The notes under the pieces are model-generated. The model made no database searches and was not told the DNA's origin. It worked only from the letters and a program-made list of their open reading frames with translations. The translations under genes and the position numbers were made by a program. From JAFGCL01 sp964423835 (GTDB taxonomy: Bacteria; Chloroflexota; Dehalococcoidia; UBA2247; RBG-13-53-26), in NCBI GenBank assembly GCA_964423835.1, contig CAYRGJ010000009.1, positions 1-64,000 on the forward strand: 64,000 bases of DNA, given 5' to 3'. Shown piece by piece: positions 1 to 8,034 of this stretch (the stretch's first letter is position 1; each line of letters starts with the position of its first letter).

Positions 1-33
1 AACAGCGACTCTGGACTCTAAGCAGGGATGATA

Positions 34-1017
34 CTAATCCTGGGGGAAGGTCAGCAAACACAAAGGGCATTTGTCCTCTTTGATGACGCCGCTCTTGAGG
101 GCACCTATCCCCTCGGCCAGCAGTCTCTCAAGGACGAGCTTCGCGATCTTGTCAGCATCTCCCAGAATGGTTTTGAAGTGCGCGTGGTATGCCGCGTATG
201 TCTCAGACACGAGTTTGAACTTCTTTGGAAGGCTTGAGGCGTAGTCGGCTAGCCTGACGTAGAAGGCCTGAAGCTCCACGGCTCTCGAGTCTTCAGGCTT
301 CGTTATCTGTTTCAGGACCTCTTCAACCTCCTCCAGCCTGCTTATCGTCTTGGCAACATGAAACGTCTCGAGCAGTTTGTTTGCCAAATCGATGAACTGC
401 TTGTCGGTAGTGACGTTTTGCCCAAAATTGCCTATGATGTGACTTTGCTTGGCGCTGATTTGGCCTTCAAAGTCCCTATTTCGATGCTCTCTCTTGAGAT
501 CATTGACTGCCTTCTTGAGAACTGCCTTCATGTCTGTCACATCGGAGTAGCCAATGATGTCTGAGAAATGCTTCAGCCTTTCGCCCTTTGTTGCAACCAC
601 GAACTGGACTAGGTCCCTGTAGCGCAGAAAGAGGTTCTCATTAGTCGAGGTGCTGAGGTACTCGAAAAACCCGGGCGACGTATTCGAGAACTCGGATTTC
701 AGGCTGTCCCTCTGTAGGCGTATCGTCTTCTTCGAGTCTAGAGACGAATTCGTGTATTGAATTGCGACAACTCCGCCTGTCTTGTCATCAAGGAATATGT
801 TCCTCAAGGCCTCCAACCCGTTGTGGCCAATCTCCTCGCCAGCCAAGTGTTCAACCCTGTCGCGGTAGAACCACTCCAACCCGTCAGTGATGCTGCTCTT
901 GCCAGAACCATTGTCGCCATAGATCAGAATGGACTTGCCGCCAAGGTCCAGAGGGAGCTCTGATTTGACGCCTCGGAGTCCTACTATCTCAACCCTCTTG
1001 ACCGCGACCTTACTCAC
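34..1017 (-). CDS. RecF/Rad50-like ATPase, N-terminal part ending at a zinc hook
   Basis: The 327-aa product starts with a RecF/SMC-type ATP-binding fold: Walker A GDNGSGKSS lies near residues 34-42, after a beta-strand segment typical of AAA_23-type ATPases. A helical, coiled-coil-like stretch follows, and the protein ends just after CPLC (residues 317-320), which resembles half of a Rad50-type zinc hook. A TAG at 34-36 ends it there, so the second half with signature motif and Walker B is missing in this frame. The chosen GTG start has GGAGG a few bases upstream and overlaps the stop of the preceding 61-aa gene (GTGAGTAA). Either this is a truncated gene, a split gene whose second half lies beyond the window, or a true short form. 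Family is clear from Walker A; biological role is inferred from context (defence or DNA repair). Confidence 0.6.
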   Translation of the reverse strand: MSKVAVKRVEIVGLRGVKSELPLDLGGKSILIYGDNGSGKSSITDGLEWFYRDRVEHLAGEEIGHNGLEALRNIFLDDKTGGVVAIQYTNSSLDSKKTIRLQRDSLKSEFSNTSPGFFEYLSTSTNENLFLRYRDLVQFVVATKGERLKHFSDIIGYSDVTDMKAVLKKAVNDLKREHRNRDFEGQISAKQSHIIGNFGQNVTTDKQFIDLANKLLETFHVAKTISRLEEVEEVLKQITKPEDSRAVELQAFYVRLADYASSLPKKFKLVSETYAAYHAHFKTILGDADKIAKLVLERLLAEGIGALKSGVIKEDKCPLCLLTFPQD

Positions 1018-1195
1018 CTTCGGCCTCCTCTCGCAGTTCAGCAAGCTTGCCGGAGAGGCCCCTGTTGGTCAACCTCCCTTGCTGGTATAGGTCAGCCAGC
1101 ATGTCAGTCACACTCTTGTCAACGCCTGCTATGCTACCCACACTGCCGAAGAATTCATCGAGTATCTCTCTCCCCGTCTTGATCTTATCGCCCAT
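1010..1195 (-). CDS. Small protein of unknown function, 61 aa
   Basis: A charged 61-aa protein with no recognised domain. The start is set by GGAGG five bases upstream of an ATG; that ATG lies inside the end of the GIY-YIG gene, and the gene's own stop overlaps the GTG start of the ATPase gene. This double overlap indicates translational coupling and a joint function with its neighbours. It is helical in character, with many Asp, Glu, Lys and Leu. A role as adaptor, antitoxin-like partner or ATPase accessory is possible but not shown by sequence. Confidence 0.55.
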   Translation of the reverse strand: MGDKIKTGREILDEFFGSVGSIAGVDKSVTDMLADLYQQGRLTNRGLSGKLAELREEAEGE

Positions 1196-1673
1196 GGGTA
1201 CCTCCTTCAGCGCTCTTGCCGTGGAAATAGGCCCAGTCAATCTCGAGCGTCACATCTGGCGTTTCATCCTGCGAAATGTCAGCCCCGGTTTTGTTGTTGC
1301 AGATGGGATAGACCCCGTAGTGCCTCACGAAATCCACGATGAAGTGACTCTCGAGGTCTTCGACTCTGTGCTTCCACACTTTTCGCAACATCTCGAAGTT
1401 GACGTAAGTGAAAAGCAGTGGTTCGAGCTTCATGTAGTTTGAAATGCCCTGGTTGCCAGATTGACCAAGATAGTGCCCGGCGAGTCTGTTTCCAATGCTG
1501 TTGGTCTTCTTCTCGCTCATCCCGATGTAAATCAGCCGTGACCGGCAGAACGGATATTGGATCTCTACACTGCTGAGAAAGATGAAGTAGAGCCCCCTTA
1601 CTCCCATAAGTGACTTGATCAGGTGTAGATCGAAGGGGCTGGGCTCGTCAAGAAAGATCTTGATGCTTGACAT
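1185..1673 (-). CDS. GIY-YIG-like nuclease domain protein
   Basis: The 162-aa protein has the layout of a GIY-YIG domain: GLYFIF at residues 27-32 stands for the GIY strand, LIYIGMS at 47-53 for the YIG strand, Arg63 and His67 follow in the expected helix, Glu108 is a candidate metal-binding residue in LESHFI, and Asn126/127 precedes a Lys in CNNK as in many family members. GIY-YIG nucleases cut DNA in homing, restriction and repair. It is the first gene of a three-gene overlapping unit with a 61-aa protein and a RecF/Rad50-like ATPase. No strong Shine-Dalgarno is seen before its ATG. Family assignment is by motif spacing only. Confidence 0.55.
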   Translation of the reverse strand: MSSIKIFLDEPSPFDLHLIKSLMGVRGLYFIFLSSVEIQYPFCRSRLIYIGMSEKKTNSIGNRLAGHYLGQSGNQGISNYMKLEPLLFTYVNFEMLRKVWKHRVEDLESHFIVDFVRHYGVYPICNNKTGADISQDETPDVTLEIDWAYFHGKSAEGGTHGR

Positions 1674-2279
1674 GAACTAGGCCCATGGCCAACGTGGACG
1701 CCACTGCACCTACTCAACTACCCATCAGCAACCCCAGTTCCAGTTGAACCGGGCTGTGACGCACAGCGTAGTCGTTTTCGCTGATCGTGTCAAGGTATAT
1801 CGCAGTCTGCTTTAGGCTATGGCGACCTAATCTGCCTTCCCAACGTGTGCTGATCTTCTGTCAGCCCCCTGATGAGACGGGTGTCTCTCCCGGGAATCCC
1901 TGGAAATGATGCGACACTGTGCCATCCGACCTCAGCGCGAATGCCATGTCGCAAAACGCGGGGACTGTGCTCATACGACCCATCGGGTATTGGGCTCGCT
2001 GGAGCAGAAGCCCCTGCCAATGTCCCTGATGGAGTGTCCCAGGTTCTCTACCATTGTTGAAATCTGGACCGCGCCATACTGGCCTGCCCGAAGGCCGTCG
2101 GCTATGATGTCAGGTACTGGCGTGAGCGCCAGAATGAGCCGTCGGGTATAAGGCCCGAAGGCTCAAACTATCTTCGACCCATGTGCACCATCATCGATTG
2201 TGTCAAATGCGGGTAGGTGATAGAGTAGCCTGGTTAGAGGACATGCTTAGAACGATGGTTGACTGTTGCAGACGCGATT
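1674..2279. other. Intergenic region, 606 bp, divergent promoter space
   Basis: This separates the leftward GIY-YIG operon from the rightward RNxxxH/SIR2-like pair. Short open frames exist on both strands but none has a ribosome binding site or protein-like composition. The notable content is a cluster of three hairpins at 2081-2162, listed separately. Confidence 0.5.
2081..2162 (+). ncRNA. Candidate structured RNA, three consecutive hairpins
   Basis: Three hairpins follow one another: GGCCT (2081-2085) with AGGCC (2092-2096); CTGGCG (2117-2122) with CGCCAG (2127-2132) around a TGAG loop; and GCCGTCGGG (2138-2146) with CCCGAAGGC (2154-2162), one mismatch, loop TATAAGG. The octamer CCCGAAGG occurs twice. 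The cluster sits about 100 bp before the RNxxxH gene. Strand is not determined; plus is assumed because the next gene is on plus. Confidence 0.3.
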
Positions 2280-3257
2280 ATGGAAGACAGCTCTGACCAG
2301 CCAAACTTCAGGATCAAACAGCACGTAATGGAGCTGGACGCCTTCTTCAGAATGCTCACTGGGGAGGAATCGCCCCTGGGCGATAGCCTGCTTCTATCAG
2401 AGAAGCTGGAACAGGCATCAGCAAGAATGCTGCTCCTATCCAAGAAGTGGGATGGTCTCAAGTCGGCACAGTCAGCGGGGATGACCTGTACAATTCGTCA
2501 AGACCTGAACCTCTTAATGCGTGGGCTGAAGCCCGAGATACCCAGTGACGCTGACGCGATCAAATGGGAGATCGAGAGCACCCGGTCCTTTATCGACTGT
2601 CTTCCGTCCAGTCTTCCATATCTCAGCCAAACCGGCTTTGCAGAGAACGTCCGGGAACTCAGCGCCATGGTCGACGATATTTGCGATGGGGGACTGGCCA
2701 AGTACCGAGATGTCCTTAGGCTCCTCGGAGAGCTGAGAGCTCACAGCGACATGCTGGTAATTGGGCAATTCGGCAGCGTAGCAGTGGTTGACCAGTACAG
2801 GCGATTCTCCGAAGATTGCCCGCGCCCTGACGAGGTGGCAATCAGGGAATTCCTCAGCATCTACGGCAGCTTGTGCGGCATCTATGAGATAGACGTGGGC
2901 GTACTCTTCTGCCTGATCAAGATCAGAAATGGCGAGAGGAGACTCGCCTATTCGCGGGTACGAGCATGCGAATTCAAGGGCAACCTGGATTACGTTCGCA
3001 GGTGGGGGCCAAGAGAATTGAGCATGCCCTACGACGCAGTGATCAGGAATGCAGTTGCCCATAGTCGTTTCGTTCTTGACGTGCCGAAGGAGATTGTAAG
3101 ATTCTATAAGTCAGACGGTGAACAGTATGTTGAACGCTCCTATCGGGCCGTGGTTGACATCGCGCGGGAGATGAGTGCCCTTGTCCTGGCATGCCGCACA
3201 CTGATTCTGATATTGGTCAACGGCAATTGGAGGCGTATCGACAGGCTCCTTGTCTAA
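2280..3257 (+). CDS. HEPN-like protein with RNxxxH motif
   Basis: About 325 aa, largely helical, no domain recognised with certainty. Near the C-terminus the segment DAVIRNAVAHSRF contains R-N-x-x-x-H (residues about 256-261), the hallmark of HEPN ribonucleases and of related toxin or defence proteins. The segment following it resembles domains in which this motif closes a helical bundle. The ATG at 2280 is chosen; an in-frame TTG at 2259 is an alternative, and neither has a clear Shine-Dalgarno. It lies 45 bp upstream of a SIR2-like gene in the same direction and so is probably co-transcribed. HEPN membership is inferred from a single motif. Confidence 0.5.
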   Translation: MEDSSDQPNFRIKQHVMELDAFFRMLTGEESPLGDSLLLSEKLEQASARMLLLSKKWDGLKSAQSAGMTCTIRQDLNLLMRGLKPEIPSDADAIKWEIESTRSFIDCLPSSLPYLSQTGFAENVRELSAMVDDICDGGLAKYRDVLRLLGELRAHSDMLVIGQFGSVAVVDQYRRFSEDCPRPDEVAIREFLSIYGSLCGIYEIDVGVLFCLIKIRNGERRLAYSRVRACEFKGNLDYVRRWGPRELSMPYDAVIRNAVAHSRFVLDVPKEIVRFYKSDGEQYVERSYRAVVDIAREMSALVLACRTLILILVNGNWRRIDRLLV

Positions 3258-3302
3258 CAGACCGCCACCGATAACGGCGGGATCTCCCAACTCAGCATCC
3301 AC

Positions 3303-4310
3303 ATGCAGCTGCAGAAATGGAATGACCTGCAACCGCTGTTCTCCGAGGGACTGCTCCTTGGAAACGGCAGCAGCATTGCTGTCGATCGACGTTTCTCCTA
3401 TCGCTCGCTGTATCAATCGGCCTGCGGCACTGGAGCTCTACAGGGCCGCGTCAAACAGCTTTTCGACCGCTTCACTACCACTGACTTCGAACTAGTGCTG
3501 AGACAGCTCTCCGATGCAAACCGCGTGAATCAGACCCTGGGGATAGCTGAGCAGAACACCGAAAAGGCTTACCAGGACATAAGGTCCGCGCTGGTGACGA
3601 CCGTGAGAGGCGTACACCCCCAATACTCGGAGGTGGAGGGATTGCTCAGTCCGATGGCCGAATTCATGAAACGATTCAGGACCGTGCTGAGCCTCAACTA
3701 TGATCTGCTGGTGTATTGGGCGATGCTGGTCGGGAATGCACAGGCTGGCGGACCCTGGTTCAAGGATTGCTTTCTTGATGAAGGCGAGTTCCGCCATGAC
3801 TACCAACCCCTCAGAGCACCCTATGGCGTGAAGGGCGCAACCCTGGTTTTCTACCCTCACGGCAACCTGGTCCTTGCCAGAGAATCATGGGGACGAGAGT
3901 TGAAGGTGAGCGTCACCGGAAGTGACTACCTCCTCGATACCGTGCTGGCAAGGTGGCAAACCGGGAACATGACGCCCCTGTTCGTCAGCGAGGGTGACAC
4001 GAGACAGAAGCTGGCCGCAATCAGGCGGAGCAGCTACCTCAACAGCGTGTACGACGGGGTCCTTTCGAACCTCGGTCAGTCACTGGTTATCTACGGATGG
4101 TCGGCTAGTCAACAGGACGACCACATATTCCGTCAGCTTGCCAGGGCCAACCCGAAGAGAGTAGCCGTGTCGGTCTACACGGGAGATGATGAGTGGGAGC
4201 TCTACTGCAGCACCATCAGGGCGCAGATGCATGGCTACCATCTGCACAACTGCGAGCTCTACTTCTTCGATGCCGAAAGCCCAGGATGCTGGATTCATCA
4301 GCCCCTATAG
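3303..4310 (+). CDS. DUF4917-family protein, SIR2-like fold
   Basis: The 335-aa protein matches what I know of DUF4917 proteins: LLLGNGSSIAV at residues 17-27, a TTDFE segment near 59, LSLNYDLLVYW around 129-139, FVSEGDTRQKLAAIRRSSYL in the middle, and IYGWSASQQDDHI toward the end. GNGxS near the start, a later NYD and a final G-x-S-x-x-x-x-D are the same landmarks that SIR2-like NAD-binding defence proteins share. It follows the RNxxxH gene by 45 bp and ends inside a strong terminator hairpin. A role in NAD-dependent abortive infection is inference; the catalytic state is untested. Confidence 0.6.
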   Translation: MQLQKWNDLQPLFSEGLLLGNGSSIAVDRRFSYRSLYQSACGTGALQGRVKQLFDRFTTTDFELVLRQLSDANRVNQTLGIAEQNTEKAYQDIRSALVTTVRGVHPQYSEVEGLLSPMAEFMKRFRTVLSLNYDLLVYWAMLVGNAQAGGPWFKDCFLDEGEFRHDYQPLRAPYGVKGATLVFYPHGNLVLARESWGRELKVSVTGSDYLLDTVLARWQTGNMTPLFVSEGDTRQKLAAIRRSSYLNSVYDGVLSNLGQSLVIYGWSASQQDDHIFRQLARANPKRVAVSVYTGDDEWELYCSTIRAQMHGYHLHNCELYFFDAESPGCWIHQPL

Positions 4311-4343
4311 AGCCGCTGGGCAGTGGGCCTGCCCAGCGGCTCT
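4309..4343. terminator. Strong hairpin terminator between convergent genes
   Basis: A 15-bp perfect stem (4309-4323 with 4329-4343) around TGGGC begins in the stop codon region of the SIR2-like gene. There is no long T tract, but it lies between convergent genes and could stop transcription from both sides. Confidence 0.6.
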
Positions 4344-4452
4344 GATTAGTGTCCTCTACTAGGAAGCTGGCGGAGGCTCTTCGCTCGGGAAACGGAGGAA
4401 ACGGTCGAATCGTTCCCAAGGAGAGAGCCGGGCTCTAGCTCGCCTCTTCACC

Positions 4453-5865
4453 TCACTCCTCCATGCTGTCAGACGGGTCCGGCGAGTCAGGTTCCTCGAA
4501 CCCCTCCCAAGGGTCGTTGCCACCGAAACCACCGAAACCACCGATACCCTTCTCGCCTCCCTGGTCAGGTTCTGCGGCCGCAGGGACGTACTTCCTCTTC
4601 AGCTTCTTCAATACGTTGGCGTTTTCCTGCACCGGAACCACCCGCCTGGTCTCCTTACCCATCTTCCGCAGCCGGGTCCTCATCTTCAAGGTCGCCAGTA
4701 TTCTACCCACCGCAGGAGCGGACATATGATCCTGCTTGCCCGCGATCCTACCTATCCTCTCAGCTATGGCCGACGGCGTGATGAGGTCTTTGTCCTCCTC
4801 AATCAGCTGGCACAGGGCGTTGACCACCAGCCCTTCGCTGGAGTTCGCCTTGTCCTCAACCAGCTCACGCTCGTACTGTGCAAGAAACGACTTGAAGCGC
4901 TCTAAGGCAGCGGGGCTCACCTTGGCCATTATCTGCGCCATCGGCTGGAAGCCTTGGAGAAGCCTGCGGCTAGTCACCGGGAGGCTAATCTGTTCGACCT
5001 TGATCTTTTCCAAGTTCCTGAAGCGGAACATGAGCAGCTTGTTCCTGATCGCCCTCTGCTCGGCTTCTATCTCAGCGGGAAGATTGGCCGGGAGATCGTC
5101 TCTCTCCGTCTCCTCCATGACGATTCTCAGGCACCGGGACTCGAGTGCTTGGTCCCAAAAGGATCTGCGGCTGGCTATGATCTTTGGGCCGAACGTGTCA
5201 AAGGTCAGTAGACGGTCGGGGTTGTTCGCATCGCAGCGCATCACCGGGGTCCCCGCCTCAAAGCCGCTGTTCAGTATCTTCACTATGTCCGCCTGCTCAC
5301 CGCTGTCTTTCCAGTCAGCCTCGTCGATAATCAGCGTGCCCCGGTACCGGTCTATCAACCGGAATATCGGCGCAGTCGTTGTCGCCCCCGAAACGAACAT
5401 GGCCTTGTAGCATATCCTGCCGGCCGTCGTCTCGACCCTGCTCTTGCCGGACCCGTAGTCCCCCAGAAATCGGAGATAGCAGACGGTGGAAAGCTTATCA
5501 TAGACCCAGGTCATGAGCACGTACCCCGTTGCCACCTCCTCCATGAGCGGCGGGATATCCACGTACTTGTGTATGTACTCCCTAATCTCCGTGGCGAGTG
5601 TGAGCTCATCCCCGTATTCGCACGCCTGTTCAGGAAGGGAGATCAGGTGTCGCCTGATCTCCTCCCCGTAGAACGGAATCACCACCTCATGCCCGGTATC
5701 GACACTGTCGACATAGGTCAGCTCCTTCCCGTCCCAGCAAGCGAAGAGGCACTCGCCCCCTTGGTAGACTTCTTCATACAACTTGCCCTCATGCTGGAAG
5801 AATGAGGCCATCCGGGTGAGCTTCTCCTGTTTGTCCTTGCCTTGCGGCTTGTCTGTTGGTGACAA
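4453..5865 (-). CDS. AAA-type ATPase, possible phage/plasmid replication helicase-like protein
   Basis: The 470-aa protein has Walker A GDYGSGKS at residues 135-142 and Walker B TLIIDEAD at about 177-184, followed by FGPKIIASRR as a plausible sensor region. The C-terminal third carries a winged-helix-like segment, and the last 60 residues are Gly-, Pro- and acidic-rich, with GGFGGFGG. This organisation is seen in ATPases of plasmids and phages related to DUF927/DUF3631-type primase-helicases, but no primase residues are visible. The start is a TTG with GGAGGAG four bases upstream; a later ATG at codon 19 is possible. It stands alone on the minus strand. ATPase identity is sound, the biological role is unknown. 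Confidence 0.6.
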   Translation of the reverse strand: MSPTDKPQGKDKQEKLTRMASFFQHEGKLYEEVYQGGECLFACWDGKELTYVDSVDTGHEVVIPFYGEEIRRHLISLPEQACEYGDELTLATEIREYIHKYVDIPPLMEEVATGYVLMTWVYDKLSTVCYLRFLGDYGSGKSRVETTAGRICYKAMFVSGATTTAPIFRLIDRYRGTLIIDEADWKDSGEQADIVKILNSGFEAGTPVMRCDANNPDRLLTFDTFGPKIIASRRSFWDQALESRCLRIVMEETERDDLPANLPAEIEAEQRAIRNKLLMFRFRNLEKIKVEQISLPVTSRRLLQGFQPMAQIMAKVSPAALERFKSFLAQYERELVEDKANSSEGLVVNALCQLIEEDKDLITPSAIAERIGRIAGKQDHMSAPAVGRILATLKMRTRLRKMGKETRRVVPVQENANVLKKLKRKYVPAAAEPDQGGEKGIGGFGGFGGNDPWEGFEEPDSPDPSDSMEE

Positions 5866-6065
5866 AACTCCTCCTTCAGCTCCGCTCTTTGAGCGGGCCG
5901 TTCTTCACACCGTATTTTGGGTGCGGTATTCCCTAGTCCAGTGAGGTTTGTTGCTTGCCGGCCAGCAACTGGGTTTGTTTTTCCCTCTCCGGTCTAGTAG
6001 TATTATCCCCGCGACTGGCCCGTAACATTTATGGTAACAGCAATCGAGAGTTGAACGGAGGATGA

Positions 6066-6956
6066 GTGGCAAGCGGAGACTTATTTGTACTCACTTTGAG
6101 GCGGCCGGTGGACCCCATCACAGTCGTGAGGCCGCTGAAACCTGGAGAGGATAACACGGACAGCGAGGCCAGTCACCGGCAAACCTGGATGCTGGAGGGT
6201 TCCGGAAGCCAGGACTACTCGCCGTTCGAGGTCGCCGGGCTTCACCGCAGGTTCACCTCCTTGACAGATCAGCAGATCCCCGAGTTCGCCAGCCAGTTTG
6301 GCCTTCTTGGGCTGGGTTCCCTGGTCAATACGGAGGAGTTCGGAACGATCAAGGCCGAGTCCCTGTCCATCTGGAGAAAGAAGATCCGAGAGCTGGCCGT
6401 GGCCCTGGAACTATGGGATATGGCCCGAGAGCGGCGTGAGGGACTCGCCGGCATAGTGGTATGGTCCAGTCCGTATTCTGTGGAACTGAAGATGAAATGG
6501 ATATATGACCATGCTGGTGGTAAATGCCGAGTCTTTCCACACGGTGAAAAGCCATCCGGCAGGCGAAAGAAGGGTGCCTTCTATGGAAGCACGGTGCGGA
6601 CGATAGCCAGGAGTGAGACTGATGCGGCGCTGATCGCTCAATGGCGAAAGGAGAAGAATGTCGTTGACCCAGCCATCCATTATGTCTACGGCCAGATCAA
6701 TCGGCACATTGCCGAGGACGTATATCCGCAGTTCGTGGCGAACAGGCGAGGGAAGACTTACGACATCCTTCTACTCCCCCGCAATCTGCTCACTGCCATG
6801 TGGCTGATGTTCTCCCTGGAGATCTCCGGCAGAAGCAGGCCAGCGGTCTGTTGCCGTTGTGGGAGGTGGTTTGAGCAGACCTACCGCCGCCGGAGTTACT
6901 GTTCGAATGCATGCAAGCAGAGCAGCTATCGGGAACGCTTAGGCAACCGGAAGTAA
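6066..6956 (+). CDS. Hypothetical protein with C-terminal zinc finger
   Basis: A 296-aa protein. The N-terminal 250 residues resemble the helical body of CGNR/ABATE-like or similar island proteins, but I cannot assign a family. The C-terminus has a treble-clef-like zinc site: C262-x2-C265 and C279-x3-C283 in a layout of CGRWF, YCS, ACK, ending in a basic segment. The GTG start at 6066 is chosen because GGAGG lies four bases before it; an overlapping ATG at 6062 is in another frame. Such C-terminal fingers occur in transcription regulators and abortive-infection proteins. Function not known. Confidence 0.5.
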   Translation: MASGDLFVLTLRRPVDPITVVRPLKPGEDNTDSEASHRQTWMLEGSGSQDYSPFEVAGLHRRFTSLTDQQIPEFASQFGLLGLGSLVNTEEFGTIKAESLSIWRKKIRELAVALELWDMARERREGLAGIVVWSSPYSVELKMKWIYDHAGGKCRVFPHGEKPSGRRKKGAFYGSTVRTIARSETDAALIAQWRKEKNVVDPAIHYVYGQINRHIAEDVYPQFVANRRGKTYDILLLPRNLLTAMWLMFSLEISGRSRPAVCCRCGRWFEQTYRRRSYCSNACKQSSYRERLGNRK

Positions 6957-7501
6957 CACCGGTATCGGTGGAATATCCACTCTCCCATTCTCGCCGGAGT
7001 TCCATCCACCCGTGACTGCAACTTCTGCCGTGTCTGCTCCATTTCAGTCCGGATGGGCATGTGGCGCGGGAGGGTGAGACCTGAGCCCACCGCATCAGGG
7101 AAGAAACATCATGATTGCACCTACCCCAGGGCCAGAGTCATGACCTGGAACCATTGACTCCAGCGGCCTTCACATTCCCCCTGCACCCGGAGCTATCAGG
7201 ACACCACCCAGGCTGCTGACCCAGGCAGATCACGGAGCCACGCCGCAAAATCGATTCTGCCCTGGCAGTCCTCCCTTGGGGGTAGCAGCCTGACTCCGGG
7301 GAGGTCAACCAGTCCCAGCTGACCCCACATAATAGGCCACCAGCCCACACCAGGACACACAGGACGTCCGCTTGAGCCCTTGGCTGGGGGATAGGTTAGG
7401 CAGACCCAAAACAGGACGCTTTGTTGCCTACCTCACACACCAGGCTGCTTGACAAGTCAGACAAGCCAGACTAACCTAGCCTATGCCAAGGAGGTTAGGC
7501 T
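6957..7501. other. Intergenic region, 545 bp
   Basis: No convincing gene on either strand. The right end holds a promoter and operator-like repeats for the next gene (7449-7504). A segment at about 7345-7412 resembles imperfectly a segment at about 9990-10055 near the island end: both contain CACACCA, CACACAGGA and CCCAAAACAGGA in the same order. Confidence 0.4.
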
Positions 7502-7504
7502 ATG
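7449..7504 (+). promoter_or_regulatory. Promoter with operator-like repeats and strong RBS
   Basis: TTGACA (7449-7454) and TAACCT (7472-7477) are 17 bp apart. CTAACC (7471-7476) and GGTTAG (7494-7499) form an inverted repeat that spans the -10 and the AAGGAGG ribosome binding site (7488-7494); TAGCCTATG (7477-7485) and TAGGCTATG (7496-7504) are a near direct repeat. The arrangement suits self-repression by the DNA-binding product. Confidence 0.5.
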
Positions 7505-7972
7505 AAGAGGGGTTTCATGGATTTCGCGGCAACCCGACTGATTCCCCAGCATCCCGGTGAGACAGCAGAATACTACGCACAAGAATACGTAGAAGTGGCC
7601 GGAGAAGAAGCCAGCGATGCACAGAACCCGGTGATGTCTCTGGCCAATACTCTGCGAAAGCGCGTCGGCACCGGCGGAGAAAAGCGCATAAGACGGGAGA
7701 AGACAAGCGGTGTCTACCGCTATTATCCTGCCAACGCGGAGGCTGGAAACACAAGTGCAGAGCAGAAGAGCGTTGCAGTCCAAGCCTTCCTGTTGCCAGA
7801 CGAGCTCAAGATACTTGATGACTTTGTCGTCCTCGGCAAGTTCAGCAGTCGGGGGCAGGTTCTCGCCTGGCTAGCAAGAGAAGGAATCAAGTCACGGCAT
7901 GCTGACGTGGAAAAGGTGGCGGAGATAGCAAGGGAGATAGACTCGCTCAAAGGGTCGGCACCGCCACTGTAG
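7502..7972 (+). CDS. DNA-binding protein, winged-helix-like plus ribbon-helix-helix-like parts
   Basis: The 156-aa protein has an N-terminal segment (about residues 20-75) that looks like a winged-helix of the HARE or restriction-system type, with SLANTLRKRV as the candidate recognition helix and GVYRYYP closing the wing. The C-terminal part, from about residue 97, contains FLLPDELKILDDF and SSRGQVLAWLAREGI, similar to ribbon-helix-helix or CopG-like regulators. AAGGAGG seven bases before the ATG fixes the start. The operator-like repeats over its own promoter suggest autoregulation. It is followed by a nuclease-like fragment. DNA binding is probable; the regulated genes are unknown. Confidence 0.5.
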   Translation: MKRGFMDFAATRLIPQHPGETAEYYAQEYVEVAGEEASDAQNPVMSLANTLRKRVGTGGEKRIRREKTSGVYRYYPANAEAGNTSAEQKSVAVQAFLLPDELKILDDFVVLGKFSSRGQVLAWLAREGIKSRHADVEKVAEIAREIDSLKGSAPPL

Positions 7973-8034
7973 CCCTATGCTCCCAGACTTCCAGCCGGAA
8001 GCGAAAAGACAAGATGGCGTGGCAAGAAGGTGAT

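Noticed and set aside
1869..1910. Hammerhead-ribozyme-like core CTGATGAG followed by a G/C hairpin
   Set aside because: The hairpin is followed by GGAAT rather than the needed GAAA, and no stem with a GUH cleavage site closes the core.
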